A stretch of DNA of 64,000 nt from assembly GCF_029582805.1 (NCBI RefSeq), contig NZ_JAKKUT010000001.1:427068-491067 (forward strand), in the 5' to 3' direction. The notes below the pieces were generated by a model. That model saw nothing but the letters and a program-made list of their open reading frames with translations, was not told where the DNA came from and did no database searches. The DNA comes from Candidatus Synechococcus calcipolaris G9. Its GTDB lineage: Bacteria; Cyanobacteriota; Cyanobacteriia; Thermosynechococcales; Thermosynechococcaceae. The position numbers and the translations under genes are program-made. Positions 8,923 through 17,075 of the stretch are shown piece by piece (position 1 is the stretch's first letter; each line of letters opens with the position of its first letter).

Positions 8923-10227
8923 TTACCCTGACCCTTGGCCTAAAACTCGTCGTGTTTCCCCAGCGGCTTGCTGCATTGCATTCTCTGCACTCAATTGTCC
9001 GGTGATGGCAGCACTGAGATACCGCTGCAAAATATCAGAGACTTGAGCATACTGACCAATGGGGGGACGCAGGACAGCCGTTTCCGCAACGGCTAATAAT
9101 TGGGGATAGTAGTCATATTTGGCCAAGACTTGGGGATCCGTAAAGAGCGATCGCCGGCTAGGAAGATAGCCATAATCTAGAACAAACTGGCGTTGGGAGG
9201 CTTCACTGGTAAAAAAATCAATCACCCGCCAGGCTGCATCGGGGTGGGCTGTCGTTGCTGCCATACCAAACCCCCAACCTCCTTGACAGGCTCCACTGGT
9301 GTGTCCAGGGGCATGAACCATGGGTTTGAGTCCCACCTTGCCGCGAATGGCTGAATTGGGTTGATTCACTTCTGGCCAGACATAGGGCCAATTACGCAAA
9401 AAGGCCGCATTACCATTGCGAAACAAGCGCAGGGTATCTTCCTCCAGATAGCTGGTGACTCCCGCCGGTGAAACCCCAGTTTTGATCACCTCCTGCAAAA
9501 AATTAACCGCCGCGATCGCCTCAGGCTGATCTAGGCCCACATCACGGGTTTCCGGGTCAATCCAAAAGCCACCATAGCCATGCAAAATTTCCGTAAAGCC
9601 CGCTGCTAAGCCTTCATACTGAAGTCCCTGCCAGACATAGCCCCAATCCACCACTCCCTGCGCCTGCAATTGTTTGGAATGATCAATTAACTCCTGAAAT
9701 GTTTGGGGGGGAGCGAGTCCTTTGTCTGCCAATAAATCCTGACGGTAATACAACATACCCACATCGGAACGGAAGGGCATTCGATATAGGCCATTCTCCA
9801 CCTGTCCCGCTTCAATATCTGTCCGGAGAAAATCCTGCAAGTCTTCGTCACTTACCCACGCCGATAGATCCTGGAGCCAACCCGCTGCGGCAAACTTTGG
9901 AATCCAGACAATATCGGCAAAGACCAAATCGTAGGGCGAATCCCCCAGCAGAAAGGAACTGGTGTACAAATCCTCCACTGTATTACTAGCATTAGGTCCT
10001 CGCACAATATTGATACGAATATCTGGGTTCTGTCGCTCAAATTCCTGAACAAGGGGCTGAAGTTGATCTGCCTCTAGCGATCGCACCAAAAAAGAAATTG
10101 TCACGGGGGATTGCGATCGCCCTCCAGGTCCCCACAGAATCAGGGCAGCAACCAAACCACTCAGCAGGGCCCAACGCAGGAACCGCGAGGGCAACCACCG
10201 GTGCAAATGTTTCGGGATTTTTTTCAT
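8923..10227 (-). CDS. ABC transporter solute-binding protein, family 1 (sugar type)
   Basis: A 434-residue exported binding protein. A basic N-terminus (MKKIPKHLHRW) leads into a signal/anchor helix (RWALLSGLVAALILWG), then a type-1 solute-binding fold: VTISFLVRS, LVQEFERQNPDIRINIV, SPYDLVFADIVWIPKFAAAGWLQDL and GGWGFGMAATTAHPDAAWRVIDFF. The pattern fits the maltose/trehalose/glucosylglycerol-type binding proteins of bacteria. No permease or ATPase gene is adjacent, so those subunits must be elsewhere, and the ligand is not certain. I use the ATG at 10227; a TTG at 10239 extends it by four residues. It is divergent from the 2TM-DUF3181-ubiA cluster. Confidence 0.82.
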   Translation of the reverse strand: MKKIPKHLHRWLPSRFLRWALLSGLVAALILWGPGGRSQSPVTISFLVRSLEADQLQPLVQEFERQNPDIRINIVRGPNASNTVEDLYTSSFLLGDSPYDLVFADIVWIPKFAAAGWLQDLSAWVSDEDLQDFLRTDIEAGQVENGLYRMPFRSDVGMLYYRQDLLADKGLAPPQTFQELIDHSKQLQAQGVVDWGYVWQGLQYEGLAAGFTEILHGYGGFWIDPETRDVGLDQPEAIAAVNFLQEVIKTGVSPAGVTSYLEEDTLRLFRNGNAAFLRNWPYVWPEVNQPNSAIRGKVGLKPMVHAPGHTSGACQGGWGFGMAATTAHPDAAWRVIDFFTSEASQRQFVLDYGYLPSRRSLFTDPQVLAKYDYYPQLLAVAETAVLRPPIGQYAQVSDILQRYLSAAITGQLSAENAMQQAAGETRRVLGQGSG

Positions 10228-10343
10228 GGCGATCGCCAAAAATCAACAGCTATCTCGATCCTACGCTGGGTAGCGATCCCCAAAGTGCGCTAGATTAATA
10301 TTTAGTTACATTTTCCATTTGTCAGCACGTTAGACTTTTTCCT

Positions 10344-10595
10344 ATGCCGCCCCGTTGGCCCCGTAAACCCGATCGCCGGGATCCTGCCTACCGTCGTCTG
10401 GGCGATCGCATCAACTTTGCCCTCCATGTTGCCTTTTTTGCGGCAATTAACTCTGGGGCATGGTTTTTTCAAGAATTTTTAGAGAAAGATTGGCACTGGC
10501 TGCCCTGGTTTAGTGGAGCATGGCTCCTGCTGATCCTCAGCCATGGGATCTATATTTTTGCCCTTGCAGACTACGATGGGGGAATTGCCGAATGA
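10344..10595 (+). CDS. Small 2TM-domain membrane protein
   Basis: An 83-residue protein with a basic, Pro/Arg-rich N-terminus and two hydrophobic helices (INFALHVAFFAAINSGAWFF and WLPWFSGAWLLLILSHGIYIF). This is the 2TM-domain layout seen in cyanobacterial hypothetical proteins. Its stop codon overlaps the start of the DUF3181 gene (ATGA at 10592-10595), so the two are translationally coupled, with ubiA following 9 bp further on. No function is known. Linkage to ubiA hints at a membrane or quinone-related role, which is inference only. Confidence 0.72.
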   Translation: MPPRWPRKPDRRDPAYRRLGDRINFALHVAFFAAINSGAWFFQEFLEKDWHWLPWFSGAWLLLILSHGIYIFALADYDGGIAE

Positions 10596-10894
10596 GTCAA
10601 GAAAGTCGGGTCATCGAAGCCCTAGGGGACGTCATTGGCCGCAATATCTACATTGATGTGGCCCGCTGGCATCTCTATCTTGCCGAGGCAAAACTCCACA
10701 TTCGCCTTGCCGAAGAATTTTATCCCCTCGCCGTGGATGGGCCCATTAGTCGTGACCAAGTGGATCAGGTACTCGCCAGCATCCGGGTTCCCGTGGGGGG
10801 CAATCAGCGGCAATTACCCTTAAACGAACTGATTCCGGTGGCAGTCCAGGGGGACTTGGTAGACCTATTGGAGCAATTTTGCCAGGAACTTTAG
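10592..10894 (+). CDS. DUF3181 family protein
   Basis: A 100-residue soluble protein starting MSQESRVIEALGDVIGRNIYIDV and containing WHLYLAEAKLHIRLAEEF and VPVGGNQRQLPLNELIP, which is the DUF3181 pattern confined to cyanobacteria and plastids. The start is the ATG at 10592, which overlaps the previous stop by 4 bp; longer upstream frames run through the 2TM gene and are not credible. It sits in a tight run with the 2TM protein and ubiA. The role is not established. Confidence 0.82.
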   Translation: MSQESRVIEALGDVIGRNIYIDVARWHLYLAEAKLHIRLAEEFYPLAVDGPISRDQVDQVLASIRVPVGGNQRQLPLNELIPVAVQGDLVDLLEQFCQEL

Positions 10895-10903
10895 GGGGGA
10901 AAC

Positions 10904-11776
10904 ATGGGCGTTGCCGGAAAATCACTCTCTACCCCAGGGGCAATCATCAAGTTATTGCGGTGGCACAAACCCTCAGGGCGATTAATTTTAATGATTCCAG
11001 CCCTATGGGCCGTGTTTTTTGCCAGTGAGGGGATACCGCCATGGGCCTTAATTGGCCTCATTATTGGCGGCAGTTTGGCCACCAGTGCGGCGGGGTGTGT
11101 GATTAATGATCTCTGGGATCGGGACATTGATCCCCATGTACAGCGAACGCGGCAACGGCCCTTGGCCAGTCGGCGGCTATCCGTGGGGGTAGGTATAGGC
11201 GTCCTAATGATTTCACTACTCTGTGCCGGGGGCATCGCCCTCTTCCTCAATCCCCTCAGCTTTGGTTTGGCAGTGGCAGCCCTGCCCGTGATTCTCTGTT
11301 ATCCCTTAGCCAAGCGTTTTTTTCCCATTCCCCAACTGGTCTTGTCCCTGGCCTGGGGCTTTGCCGTTCTCATTGCCTGGACAGCGGTAACTGCCCGTTT
11401 AGAACTGGGAACCTGGCTCCTCTGGGCTGCGGTGGTTGCTTGGACAATGGCCTTTGATACCATTTATGCCATGGCCGATCGCCCCGATGATCGACGTTTA
11501 GGGATTCAGTCCAGTGCCCTCTTTTTTGGGGAGCGAGTTGCCCTAGCGATCGCCAGTTTCTACGGTCTAACCCTAGTTTTTCTAGCCGCCACGGGTTGGA
11601 TTCAAGGGCAGGGCTTCGGATTTGCCCTCGCACTCGCCATCTCCGGTTATGCTTGGTTGAAACAATCCCTAACACTACGATCGCCCCATTTACCGGCGAC
11701 GATTTACGGTCAGTATTTTCGGGAAAATGTTTGGCTCGGCTGTCTCATTGGCGTGGGGATCGCTGTTCCCGTTTAG
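10904..11776 (+). CDS. ubiA: 4-hydroxybenzoate polyprenyltransferase (UbiA family)
   Basis: A 290-residue integral membrane prenyltransferase with eight or nine hydrophobic segments. Both Asp-rich motifs are intact: NDLWDRDIDPHVQRT (about 68-82) and DTIYAMADRPDDRRLG (about 185-200), which bind Mg-prenyl diphosphate. The family joins a polyprenyl tail to 4-hydroxybenzoate. In cyanobacteria this is the committed step toward plastoquinone. The motif QRTRQRPLASRRLS is typical of the 4-hydroxybenzoate branch rather than the chlorophyll synthase or homogentisate branches. It is the last gene of the 2TM-DUF3181-ubiA cluster. Confidence 0.88.
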   Translation: MGVAGKSLSTPGAIIKLLRWHKPSGRLILMIPALWAVFFASEGIPPWALIGLIIGGSLATSAAGCVINDLWDRDIDPHVQRTRQRPLASRRLSVGVGIGVLMISLLCAGGIALFLNPLSFGLAVAALPVILCYPLAKRFFPIPQLVLSLAWGFAVLIAWTAVTARLELGTWLLWAAVVAWTMAFDTIYAMADRPDDRRLGIQSSALFFGERVALAIASFYGLTLVFLAATGWIQGQGFGFALALAISGYAWLKQSLTLRSPHLPATIYGQYFRENVWLGCLIGVGIAVPV

Positions 11777-11864
11777 TCTTTTCACTATCACTAAGTCCGG
11801 AAAAATCCGGTAAACTAAACTCCACAAGTTAAAATAGGATGGGGATTCATTCCTAGGATGTTCT

Positions 11865-12512
11865 ATGACCTCTGCTTCTTCCGTTGCCCGTGCTGACTTA
11901 GCGGAATTGCGCCGCCTTAAAGCCCTATTGCCCCCCGAACTACAAAGTTGGGTCATTATTGAACCGGCTAATGGGATTAATGCCGCGTTAATTACCTGCG
12001 AAGAAATTGGTAAGGACGAGGTGGAGATCCAGATCGACCTGGCCCGCTGGGATCAACTGGCAAAGGATCAGCGAAATTTACTGTTTTGGCACGAAGTCGC
12101 CCGCATCCAAAATGATACGATTCCTCGGGATGGTTGGGAGATGGCAGCCCTGGCCATTGGTTTAGGGGGAGCCGTCGGTGAGCTATGGGTACAGGATGGC
12201 CTATTGCTCCTATTAGCCGTTGGCTTATGTGGCTTTTCCGGTTGGCGACTCTATCAGCGGAATAATGGCGAAAAAATTCTCAAGCAGGCGATCGAAGCCG
12301 ATGAAAAGGCGATCGCCCTCGCTACCCGATTTGGCTATACCCTACCTAATGCCTACAAAAGTCTAGGCAGTGCCCTCAAAGTTCTCGTCGAGCAAACCCC
12401 AGGACGGCGGAAACGGAAACGTTACGAATCCCGCCTGCGGGCCCTAAAACAAAGTGCCGCCAAGGCCAAGGCGCGGATGCGTACCACTCAAGATGAACCC
12501 ATGACCCAGTAA
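11865..12512 (+). CDS. DUF3318 family membrane protein
   Basis: A 215-residue protein of the cyanobacterial DUF3318 family. The N-terminal soluble part has LAELRRLKALLPPELQSWV and WDQLAKDQRNLLFWHEVARIQ. Two closely spaced hydrophobic helices (AALAIGLGGAVGELWVQDGLLLLLAVGLCGFSG) follow, then a basic helical tail (GRRKRKRYESRLRALKQ). The HEVARIQ stretch resembles a short metalloprotease-like HE motif, but no full HExxH is present. A short CCGGA-AAAA-TCCGG hairpin precedes the gene. Function unknown; it is often found near photosynthesis or quinone genes. Confidence 0.78.
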   Translation: MTSASSVARADLAELRRLKALLPPELQSWVIIEPANGINAALITCEEIGKDEVEIQIDLARWDQLAKDQRNLLFWHEVARIQNDTIPRDGWEMAALAIGLGGAVGELWVQDGLLLLLAVGLCGFSGWRLYQRNNGEKILKQAIEADEKAIALATRFGYTLPNAYKSLGSALKVLVEQTPGRRKRKRYESRLRALKQSAAKAKARMRTTQDEPMTQ

Positions 12513-12539
12513 AGCCGCCCCTAGGCTGGTAAGCTCTTG

Positions 12540-12693
12540 GAGTTTGTCCACTTTTTTCAGTCAGGGTCAGCTATGGCGATCTTGGCTTTGAATTCTGCAC
12601 TGTACTGTCTGCGTTTTTTGCTCATGAATAACTCCTATCATTTTTCGAGTGATTCAAAGCTTAAGCACCTATCCAGTTTTTGGGGGCCACTAT
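12540..12693 (-). mobile_element. IS3-family insertion sequence scar (OrfA start and one terminal repeat)
   Basis: On the reverse strand an IS3-type end, TATAGTGGCCCCCAAAAACT (about 12675-12694), lies about 50 bp before a short reading frame MSKKRRQYSAEFKAKIAIADPD (12625 down to a stop at 12557). That frame is the start of an IS3-group OrfA, whose helix-turn-helix usually continues much further. The rest of OrfA, all of OrfB and the other terminal repeat are gone. It is a deletion scar with no coding capacity. Confidence 0.78.
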
Positions 12694-12748
12694 AGGTTGC
12701 TTTATGGCAATGGGTTTTTACCCGGATTGAGATCAGGAAATAAAATAT

Positions 12749-12892
12749 ATGCCTACCTTGGATGTAGTCCGGGAAATAGCCAAAGTTTGCGATCGCTTAA
12801 AAGCTAATGGTGTCCCTACCAAGTTAGTCCGATCTAGGATTGCTGTCAAAACTGTGGAAAAATTGTTCTATGCTTTGTTAGGCGCTCTCTGA
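12749..12892 (+). CDS. Possible 47-residue ORF, unknown
   Basis: An ATG-initiated frame of 47 codons (MPTLDVVREIAKVCDRLK, then NGVPTKLVRSRIAVKTVEKL). The pattern 'helix, GVPT, VRSRI, VEKL' loosely recalls the N-terminal helix-turn-helix of KfrA-type DNA-binding proteins, but the match is weak. A hairpin with a long T run follows 20 bp downstream, which would fit a real short transcript. It lies between an IS3 scar and hemH, so a gene fragment is equally likely. Confidence 0.3.
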   Translation: MPTLDVVREIAKVCDRLKANGVPTKLVRSRIAVKTVEKLFYALLGAL

Positions 12893-12912
12893 TTTGATGA
12901 TTGAAGATAATT

Positions 12913-12944
12913 AAAAGGATGTCTTGGATGTCATCTTTTTTTTT
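12913..12944 (+). terminator. Rho-independent-type hairpin with T run
   Basis: AAAAGGATG (12913-12921) can pair with CATCTTTTT (12932-12940) through one G-U pair around a 10-base loop, and nine T residues follow on the + strand. This is a plausible intrinsic terminator between the IS3 scar/47-codon frame and hemH. Confidence 0.5.
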
Positions 12945-12985
12945 GGCTCTAGATCATTAGACTAAAGAGAATGGGACAGACGTCG

Positions 12986-13009
12986 GAATTGTAGGTAGAA
13001 TTGTAGGTA
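12986..13009. repeat. Exact two-copy tandem repeat, 12-bp unit, upstream of hemH
   Basis: GAATTGTAGGTA occurs twice head to tail (12986-12997 and 12998-13009) and ends 12 bp before the hemH ATG. The duplication lies in the leader, so it may change spacing to the ribosome site. It belongs to the set of two-copy intergenic duplications seen across the window. Confidence 0.85.
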
Positions 13010-13021
13010 TTGGTAAAAATC

Positions 13022-14179
13022 ATGGGGTCAACAGGGGTATTACTACTGAATTTGGGGGGGCCCGATGGGCCAGAGGACGTTCGCCCCTTTCTCTACAATC
13101 TTTTCTCTGACCCAGAAATTATCCGTCTGCCCTTTCCCTGGCTGCAAAAACCCCTGGCCTGGTTCATTTCCACCAGTCGGGCCCGAAAGTCTCAAAAAAA
13201 CTACGAAGAAATTGGCGGTGGTTCTCCCCTGCGCCGCATTACCGAAGAGCAGGCCGCTGCCCTGAAGACCTGTTTACAGTCCCGTGGCGTGGATGCAGAG
13301 CTTTATGTGGGAATGCGCTATTGGCATCCCTTCACCGAAGAGGCGATCGCCCAGATCAAGGCCGATGGCATTGGTGAACTGGTGGTCTTACCCCTCTATC
13401 CCCAATTTTCCATTAGTACCAGTGGCTCCAGTTTTCGCCTGTTAGAGGCCCTCTGGGAAAAGGATGCCCAACTGCAAGCCATTCGCTATAGTTTGGTTCC
13501 CTCCTGGTACGATGCCCCTCGGTATGTGGAATCTATGGTGGAGCTAATCCGCCAAGAATTGGCACACTGCCCAGCGGAAACAACCATTTTCTTTAGTGCC
13601 CATGGCGTCCCCCGCAGCTATGTCACCGATGCTGGGGATCCCTACCAAGACGAAATTGAAGCCTGCGTGGCCCTGATCATGGCCGCCCTAGGGCCCGATC
13701 ATCCCCATGTTTTGGCCTACCAAAGCCGCGTTGGCCCGGTGGAGTGGCTCCAACCCTACACGGAAGATGTGATTATCGAACTTGGGGCGGCCGGCGCGAA
13801 GCATTTGGTGGTGGTTCCCATTAGCTTTATCTCTGAGCACATCGAAACCCTCCAAGAAATCGATATTGAATACCGTGAGTTGGCAGAGGAATCGGGGATT
13901 GAAACGTTCCGGCGAGTACCTGCCCTCAATACCTACCCCGGCTTTATTGCGGCCCTGGCAGATTTAGTCACCGATGCCTTGGCGGCTCCTCCCTGTACCT
14001 TTAGTGAGGTCAATACCTCCCGTAAGCGAGTGAAACTCTATCCCCAAGAACGGTGGGAATGGGGCATGACCACCGCCGCCGAACGCTGGAATGGCCGCTT
14101 GGCCATGCTGGGATTTTTGGCCCTGCTCCTAGAGCTAATTAGTGGCCAGGGCCCCCTGCACATGTTGGGCTGGCTATAA
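13022..14179 (+). CDS. hemH: Ferrochelatase with C-terminal chlorophyll-binding-like helix
   Basis: Ferrochelatase inserts Fe2+ into protoporphyrin IX to make protoheme. The catalytic domain (about 1-320) has [40 protein letters not shown] with the catalytic His, [13 protein letters not shown] and [19 protein letters not shown] linker leads to a C-terminal helix, [22 protein letters not shown]. This is the CAB/HLIP chlorophyll-binding motif that cyanobacterial and plastid type-2 ferrochelatases carry and that links heme synthesis to chlorophyll status. The start is the ATG at 13022; the longer frame uses a TTG at 13010. At 385 residues it is normal length. Confidence 0.96.
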   Translation: MGSTGVLLLNLGGPDGPEDVRPFLYNLFSDPEIIRLPFPWLQKPLAWFISTSRARKSQKNYEEIGGGSPLRRITEEQAAALKTCLQSRGVDAELYVGMRYWHPFTEEAIAQIKADGIGELVVLPLYPQFSISTSGSSFRLLEALWEKDAQLQAIRYSLVPSWYDAPRYVESMVELIRQELAHCPAETTIFFSAHGVPRSYVTDAGDPYQDEIEACVALIMAALGPDHPHVLAYQSRVGPVEWLQPYTEDVIIELGAAGAKHLVVVPISFISEHIETLQEIDIEYRELAEESGIETFRRVPALNTYPGFIAALADLVTDALAAPPCTFSEVNTSRKRVKLYPQERWEWGMTTAAERWNGRLAMLGFLALLLELISGQGPLHMLGWL

Positions 14180-14240
14180 CCCTCTTCAGTCAAAATAGTC
14201 CTAGTTCCATTAGATTAGGTAGGTTAACAGGAGGGGTAAA

Positions 14241-14471
14241 ATGACAGAAACAGCGGAAAGGCTGAAGTTTGAGCTTTCTCAACTCTCTGTTAAGGATCGT
14301 GCAGAGCTTGCTTACTTCCTCATTCATTCGTTAGATGAGGAGGTCGATTATGACGTTGAGAGTACTTGGGATGTTGAGTTAATGAGACGGATGCAAGAAA
14401 TCAACGAAGATGCTGCCTCCGGTAAACCATCTAACCAAGTATTCACTGATCTAAGAGAGAAATATTTGTGA
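14241..14471 (+). CDS. Addiction-module antitoxin (Unstab_antitox-like)
   Basis: A 76-residue acidic protein, MTETAERLKFELSQLSVKDRAELAYFLIHSLDEE. This is the 'putative addiction module component' pattern (LPxxERAxLAxxLLxSL) of small antitoxins that partner RelE/ParE toxins. A ribosome site AGGAGGGG lies just upstream. The stop overlaps the toxin's GTG start by 4 bp (GTGA, 14468-14471), giving tight coupling. It probably wraps the toxin with its C-terminal tail. There is no obvious DNA-binding motif, so autoregulation is uncertain. Confidence 0.87.
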   Translation: MTETAERLKFELSQLSVKDRAELAYFLIHSLDEEVDYDVESTWDVELMRRMQEINEDAASGKPSNQVFTDLREKYL

Positions 14472-14770
14472 AGCCTGTCATTCTTCATAGCGAAGCAATT
14501 GAGGAGCTAGATGCCGGAGTTGCCTACTACGAAGATCAAAAGGCAGGTTTAGGACTTGATTTTCTAGTGGAAGTCGAACAAGCTCTCGGTAGGATTCAAC
14601 AGAATCCAAATTTAGGAGCAGTCTACAAAGTCACAGGCCTAAGTCGGTATGTAATTCAAAGGTTTCCTTTCTTAGTTTTTTACGCAGAGCTTGAAGATTG
14701 CATTTGGGTCATTGCAATTGCCCATGGAAGGCGTAGACCTGATTACTGGAGAGAACGACAGATAGAGTAG
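14468..14770 (+). CDS. ParE/RelE-superfamily toxin
   Basis: A 100-residue protein with the ParE/RelE fold pattern. It has an N-terminal strand and helix pair (VILHSEAIEELDAGVAYYEDQKAGLGLDFLVEVEQAL), then IQQNPNLGAVY, SRYVIQRFPFLVFYAELEDCIWVIAIAHGRRRPDYW. The ending 'AHGRRxPxYW' is typical of the family's ParE-like branch paired with Unstab_antitox proteins. It starts at a GTG that overlaps the antitoxin stop. Whether it poisons gyrase or cleaves mRNA cannot be told from sequence. Confidence 0.88.
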   Translation: MKPVILHSEAIEELDAGVAYYEDQKAGLGLDFLVEVEQALGRIQQNPNLGAVYKVTGLSRYVIQRFPFLVFYAELEDCIWVIAIAHGRRRPDYWRERQIE

Positions 14771-14871
14771 CACCGGACGCAAGCTAACAGCCCCAATGCA
14801 GCGGATAGTTGAACGTCGCTGGCGGTGAGTTTAGGATTATCTGCCGCCGCTGATTGGGAACGTTATAAAAA

Positions 14872-15714
14872 TTAATCAAGATCAAATTGCCGCCTTTCTC
14901 TTTGGGCCATGGCCAGGCGATCGCGGAGATCATCCCATGCCTCCGCTTCAATTTGCAGAATTAAATCCTCCAAGGAGCGGCGATAGGTCTTTAGGCAGCC
15001 CAGTAATGCCCCTTGGTTAAACTGAGCCATCATTTGCCCTAGCTCTGGATTTCCCCCGCCAACGCGGCTCGTATCCCGAAACCCCGAACTAGCTAGGTCT
15101 TGAGCTAATTCATAAATATCCCGATCGCCCCCGTTGGCACAGGCTAAAATCAGGGCACTACTCACCATCACCGGTAAATGAGAGATCCAAGCCACGGCAA
15201 GATCGTGGGTTTCTGGAGTTGTCCGATATAACCGACTTCCCAAGGATGTGATCAGGGTAGCTAGGGTCTCCACATCCGCCGGGTTAGTCCGCTCCGTTGG
15301 GGTTAACACATAGGGACAATTCGCAAATAGGTGATGTTGGGCCGCTTCAATGCCCGTTTCCGCCGTCCCTGCCATGGGATGGCCGCCGACATAGTGGGGC
15401 CAAAGTTGTTCCAGAGGGGGTACGATCGCCCCCTTCACAGAGCCAATATCCGTCAAGATGGCATTGGCATTCAAATGGGGAATGATTTGCCGTGCCAAGG
15501 ACACCATCTGCCCCAAGGGAGGACAGAGAAATACCACCTCACTGGAGCTTAAAATCCCCAGATCCGTACTTCCGGCATCAATGGCCCCTCGTTCTAGGGC
15601 CCGTTGCCAGGTCTGCGATCGCCGACTCACCCCCAGAACCCGATGCCCCAAGGCACGGAAATCTAGCCCTAGGGAGCCGCCCATCAAGCCCAAACCAACA
15701 ATACCAATGTCCAT
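14872..15714 (-). CDS. tyrA: Prephenate/arogenate dehydrogenase
   Basis: A 280-residue TyrA. The N-terminal Rossmann dinucleotide motif is GIVGLGLMGGSLG (about 4-16). GGHPMAGTAETGIEAA and DLAVAWISHLPVMVSSAL mark the prephenate/arogenate-binding domain, with the catalytic His in the SHLP segment. It oxidatively decarboxylates arogenate (the usual cyanobacterial substrate, NADP-dependent) to tyrosine. No chorismate mutase or ACT domain is fused. It is the last gene of the run psbH-tatA-pth-tyrA, starting 13 bp after pth. Confidence 0.93.
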   Translation of the reverse strand: MDIGIVGLGLMGGSLGLDFRALGHRVLGVSRRSQTWQRALERGAIDAGSTDLGILSSSEVVFLCPPLGQMVSLARQIIPHLNANAILTDIGSVKGAIVPPLEQLWPHYVGGHPMAGTAETGIEAAQHHLFANCPYVLTPTERTNPADVETLATLITSLGSRLYRTTPETHDLAVAWISHLPVMVSSALILACANGGDRDIYELAQDLASSGFRDTSRVGGGNPELGQMMAQFNQGALLGCLKTYRRSLEDLILQIEAEAWDDLRDRLAMAQRERRQFDLD

Positions 15715-15727
15715 AAGCTTAAAAAAT

Positions 15728-16348
15728 TTAAGGGCCGGCGATCGCCACTGTCTTGCCGTTATAGTGATTCATTGCCGTCTCTACCCCATCTCTAACGGCC
15801 ACATCAATGGCGGCAATCGTTAGGGTCAAAACCTCTGGTAACGCATCCCGTTCCGCCTGGGAAAAATTGCCCAATACGTAGGGAACCGCATTGCGGGGCC
15901 CCGTTTGTTGCAGTCGTAAACCATAGGCAATCCCCACTTTTAAGCGGGGAAAGTCTTGGCTATGGGTATGCTGAATAATTGATTTTATGCCATTGTGGCC
16001 GCCGGTAGAGCCACTCAACCGCAGCCGCAGTCGTCCAAGGGGTAAATCTGCATCATCGTAGATCACCAAGAGGCTAGAAATGGGCAACTTAAACCAACTG
16101 AGAACCGCCTGCACCGATCGCCCCGAATGGTTCATATAGGTGAGGGGCTTAAGCAGTCGCAGCCGCTGACCTCCCACCTGGCCTTCGCCATACTCTCCCT
16201 GGAAACGATTGTGGGGATGTAACGACACATGCCAATGGGCCGCCAAGGCATCCACCACCCGAAAGCCGATGTTATGACGAGTTGCCTGATACTCGGCCCC
16301 AGGATTACCCAGGCCAACAATCAAGGTCGGTTGAATCGCGTCGCCCAT
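15728..16348 (-). CDS. pth: Peptidyl-tRNA hydrolase
   Basis: A 206-residue Pth that cleaves the ester bond of peptidyl-tRNAs dropped by stalled ribosomes. LIVGLGNPGAEYQATRHNIGF carries the conserved Asn and the catalytic His (RHNIGF). LLKPLTYMNHSGRSV, VIYDDADLPLGRLRLRLSGSTGGHNG and LKVGIAYGL complete the active-site signature. It begins 4 bp after the tatA stop, so the two are co-transcribed. Confidence 0.96.
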   Translation of the reverse strand: MGDAIQPTLIVGLGNPGAEYQATRHNIGFRVVDALAAHWHVSLHPHNRFQGEYGEGQVGGQRLRLLKPLTYMNHSGRSVQAVLSWFKLPISSLLVIYDDADLPLGRLRLRLSGSTGGHNGIKSIIQHTHSQDFPRLKVGIAYGLRLQQTGPRNAVPYVLGNFSQAERDALPEVLTLTIAAIDVAVRDGVETAMNHYNGKTVAIAGP

Positions 16349-16352
16349 GGGT

Positions 16353-16604
16353 CTAGGCAGTGGGTTCCTTGGACGACGTTGACTCAGACTCCAAAGGGGT
16401 TGACTCGGTCGTCCCGCTATCCTGCTCTAGGGCCGTTGTCTGCCGCTTCACTTCATCCTGAAATTCCCGGGACGCGTCCTGGAAGCCACGCAAGGCCTTA
16501 CCCAAGCTACGACCGATTTCCGGGAGTTTTTTCGGGCCAAAGATCAGCAGCGCAACGACTAGAATGACCACCATTTCTGGTAGGCCAATGCCAAAAAAAT
16601 TCAT
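16353..16604 (-). CDS. tatA: Twin-arginine translocase subunit TatA/TatE
   Basis: An 83-residue protein with the TatA layout. A short N-terminal transmembrane helix starting FGIGLPEMVVILVVALLIFG is followed by the amphipathic helix KKLPEIGRSLGKALRGFQDA and a polar, Ser/Thr/Glu-rich tail. TatA oligomers form the pore for folded twin-arginine substrates across the thylakoid and cytoplasmic membranes. It begins 2 bp after the psbH stop, suggesting one transcript with psbH. Confidence 0.93.
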   Translation of the reverse strand: MNFFGIGLPEMVVILVVALLIFGPKKLPEIGRSLGKALRGFQDASREFQDEVKRQTTALEQDSGTTESTPLESESTSSKEPTA

Positions 16605-16606
16605 GG

Positions 16607-16807
16607 CTACCCTAGAGCTTTCCAGCCCACGTCAACCCCATCCAGAATCAGGGTGGAATTATAGATTTCTAAAATAATCAACAAAAAGACCAAAAACAGT
16701 CCCATGAAGACGGCCATGAGCGGAGTTGTACCCCAACCGGGGGCCACTTTGCCGTATTCGGAGTTCAAAGGACGGAGAACATCGCCTAACCAAGTACGTC
16801 TTGCCAT
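16607..16807 (-). CDS. psbH: Photosystem II protein PsbH
   Basis: A 66-residue PsbH ([20 protein letters not shown], then [20 protein letters not shown]) with its single transmembrane helix and the [13 protein letters not shown] end. It stabilises the acceptor side of photosystem II and supports assembly. It heads the run psbH-tatA-pth-tyrA on this strand and is divergent from psbN, the conserved cyanobacterial arrangement. Confidence 0.97.
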   Translation of the reverse strand: MARRTWLGDVLRPLNSEYGKVAPGWGTTPLMAVFMGLFLVFLLIILEIYNSTLILDGVDVGWKALG

Positions 16808-16853
16808 AGATGCCTTAAGGAGATTAATGAACAGAACTTTAACGTTTCGTAAT

Positions 16854-16882
16854 ATTATAGAGGCATATCCTGCACAAGTTAA
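16854..16882 (-). promoter_or_regulatory. Predicted psbH promoter
   Basis: On the reverse strand, TTAACT (16882-16877) and a perfect TATAAT (16859-16854) are separated by 17 bp, giving a sigma-70-type promoter about 45 bp before psbH. It probably drives psbH-tatA-pth-tyrA. The -35 is a partial match (four of six). Confidence 0.6.
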
Positions 16883-16891
16883 GACATACCC

Positions 16892-17023
16892 ATGGAATCT
16901 GCAACAGTTCTTAGCATTAGCATTGCCGCCATCTGTATAGGTATTACGGCTTACTCAGTTTACCTATCCTTTGGCCCACCCTCCAAGGAATTGGCGGATC
17001 CCTTTGATGATCACGATGATTAA
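16892..17023 (+). CDS. psbN: PsbN protein
   Basis: A 43-residue frame [20 protein letters not shown] followed by [20 protein letters not shown] ending HDD. The single transmembrane helix and the FGPPSKxLxDPFxxHxD tail are diagnostic of PsbN. It is not a photosystem II subunit but is needed for assembly and repair of its reaction centre. It lies opposite psbH, as in other cyanobacteria and chloroplasts. Confidence 0.95.
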   Translation: MESATVLSISIAAICIGITAYSVYLSFGPPSKELADPFDDHDD

Positions 17024-17075
17024 CATTTTGGGGATTAAAATCCTTGGGAATTCAAAAAACTAAACAATAGTCCGC

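Noticed and set aside
11800-11820. CCGGA-AAAA-TCCGG hairpin after ubiA as a terminator
   Set aside because: The stem is only 5 bp and no T run follows, so it does not meet the usual intrinsic terminator form.
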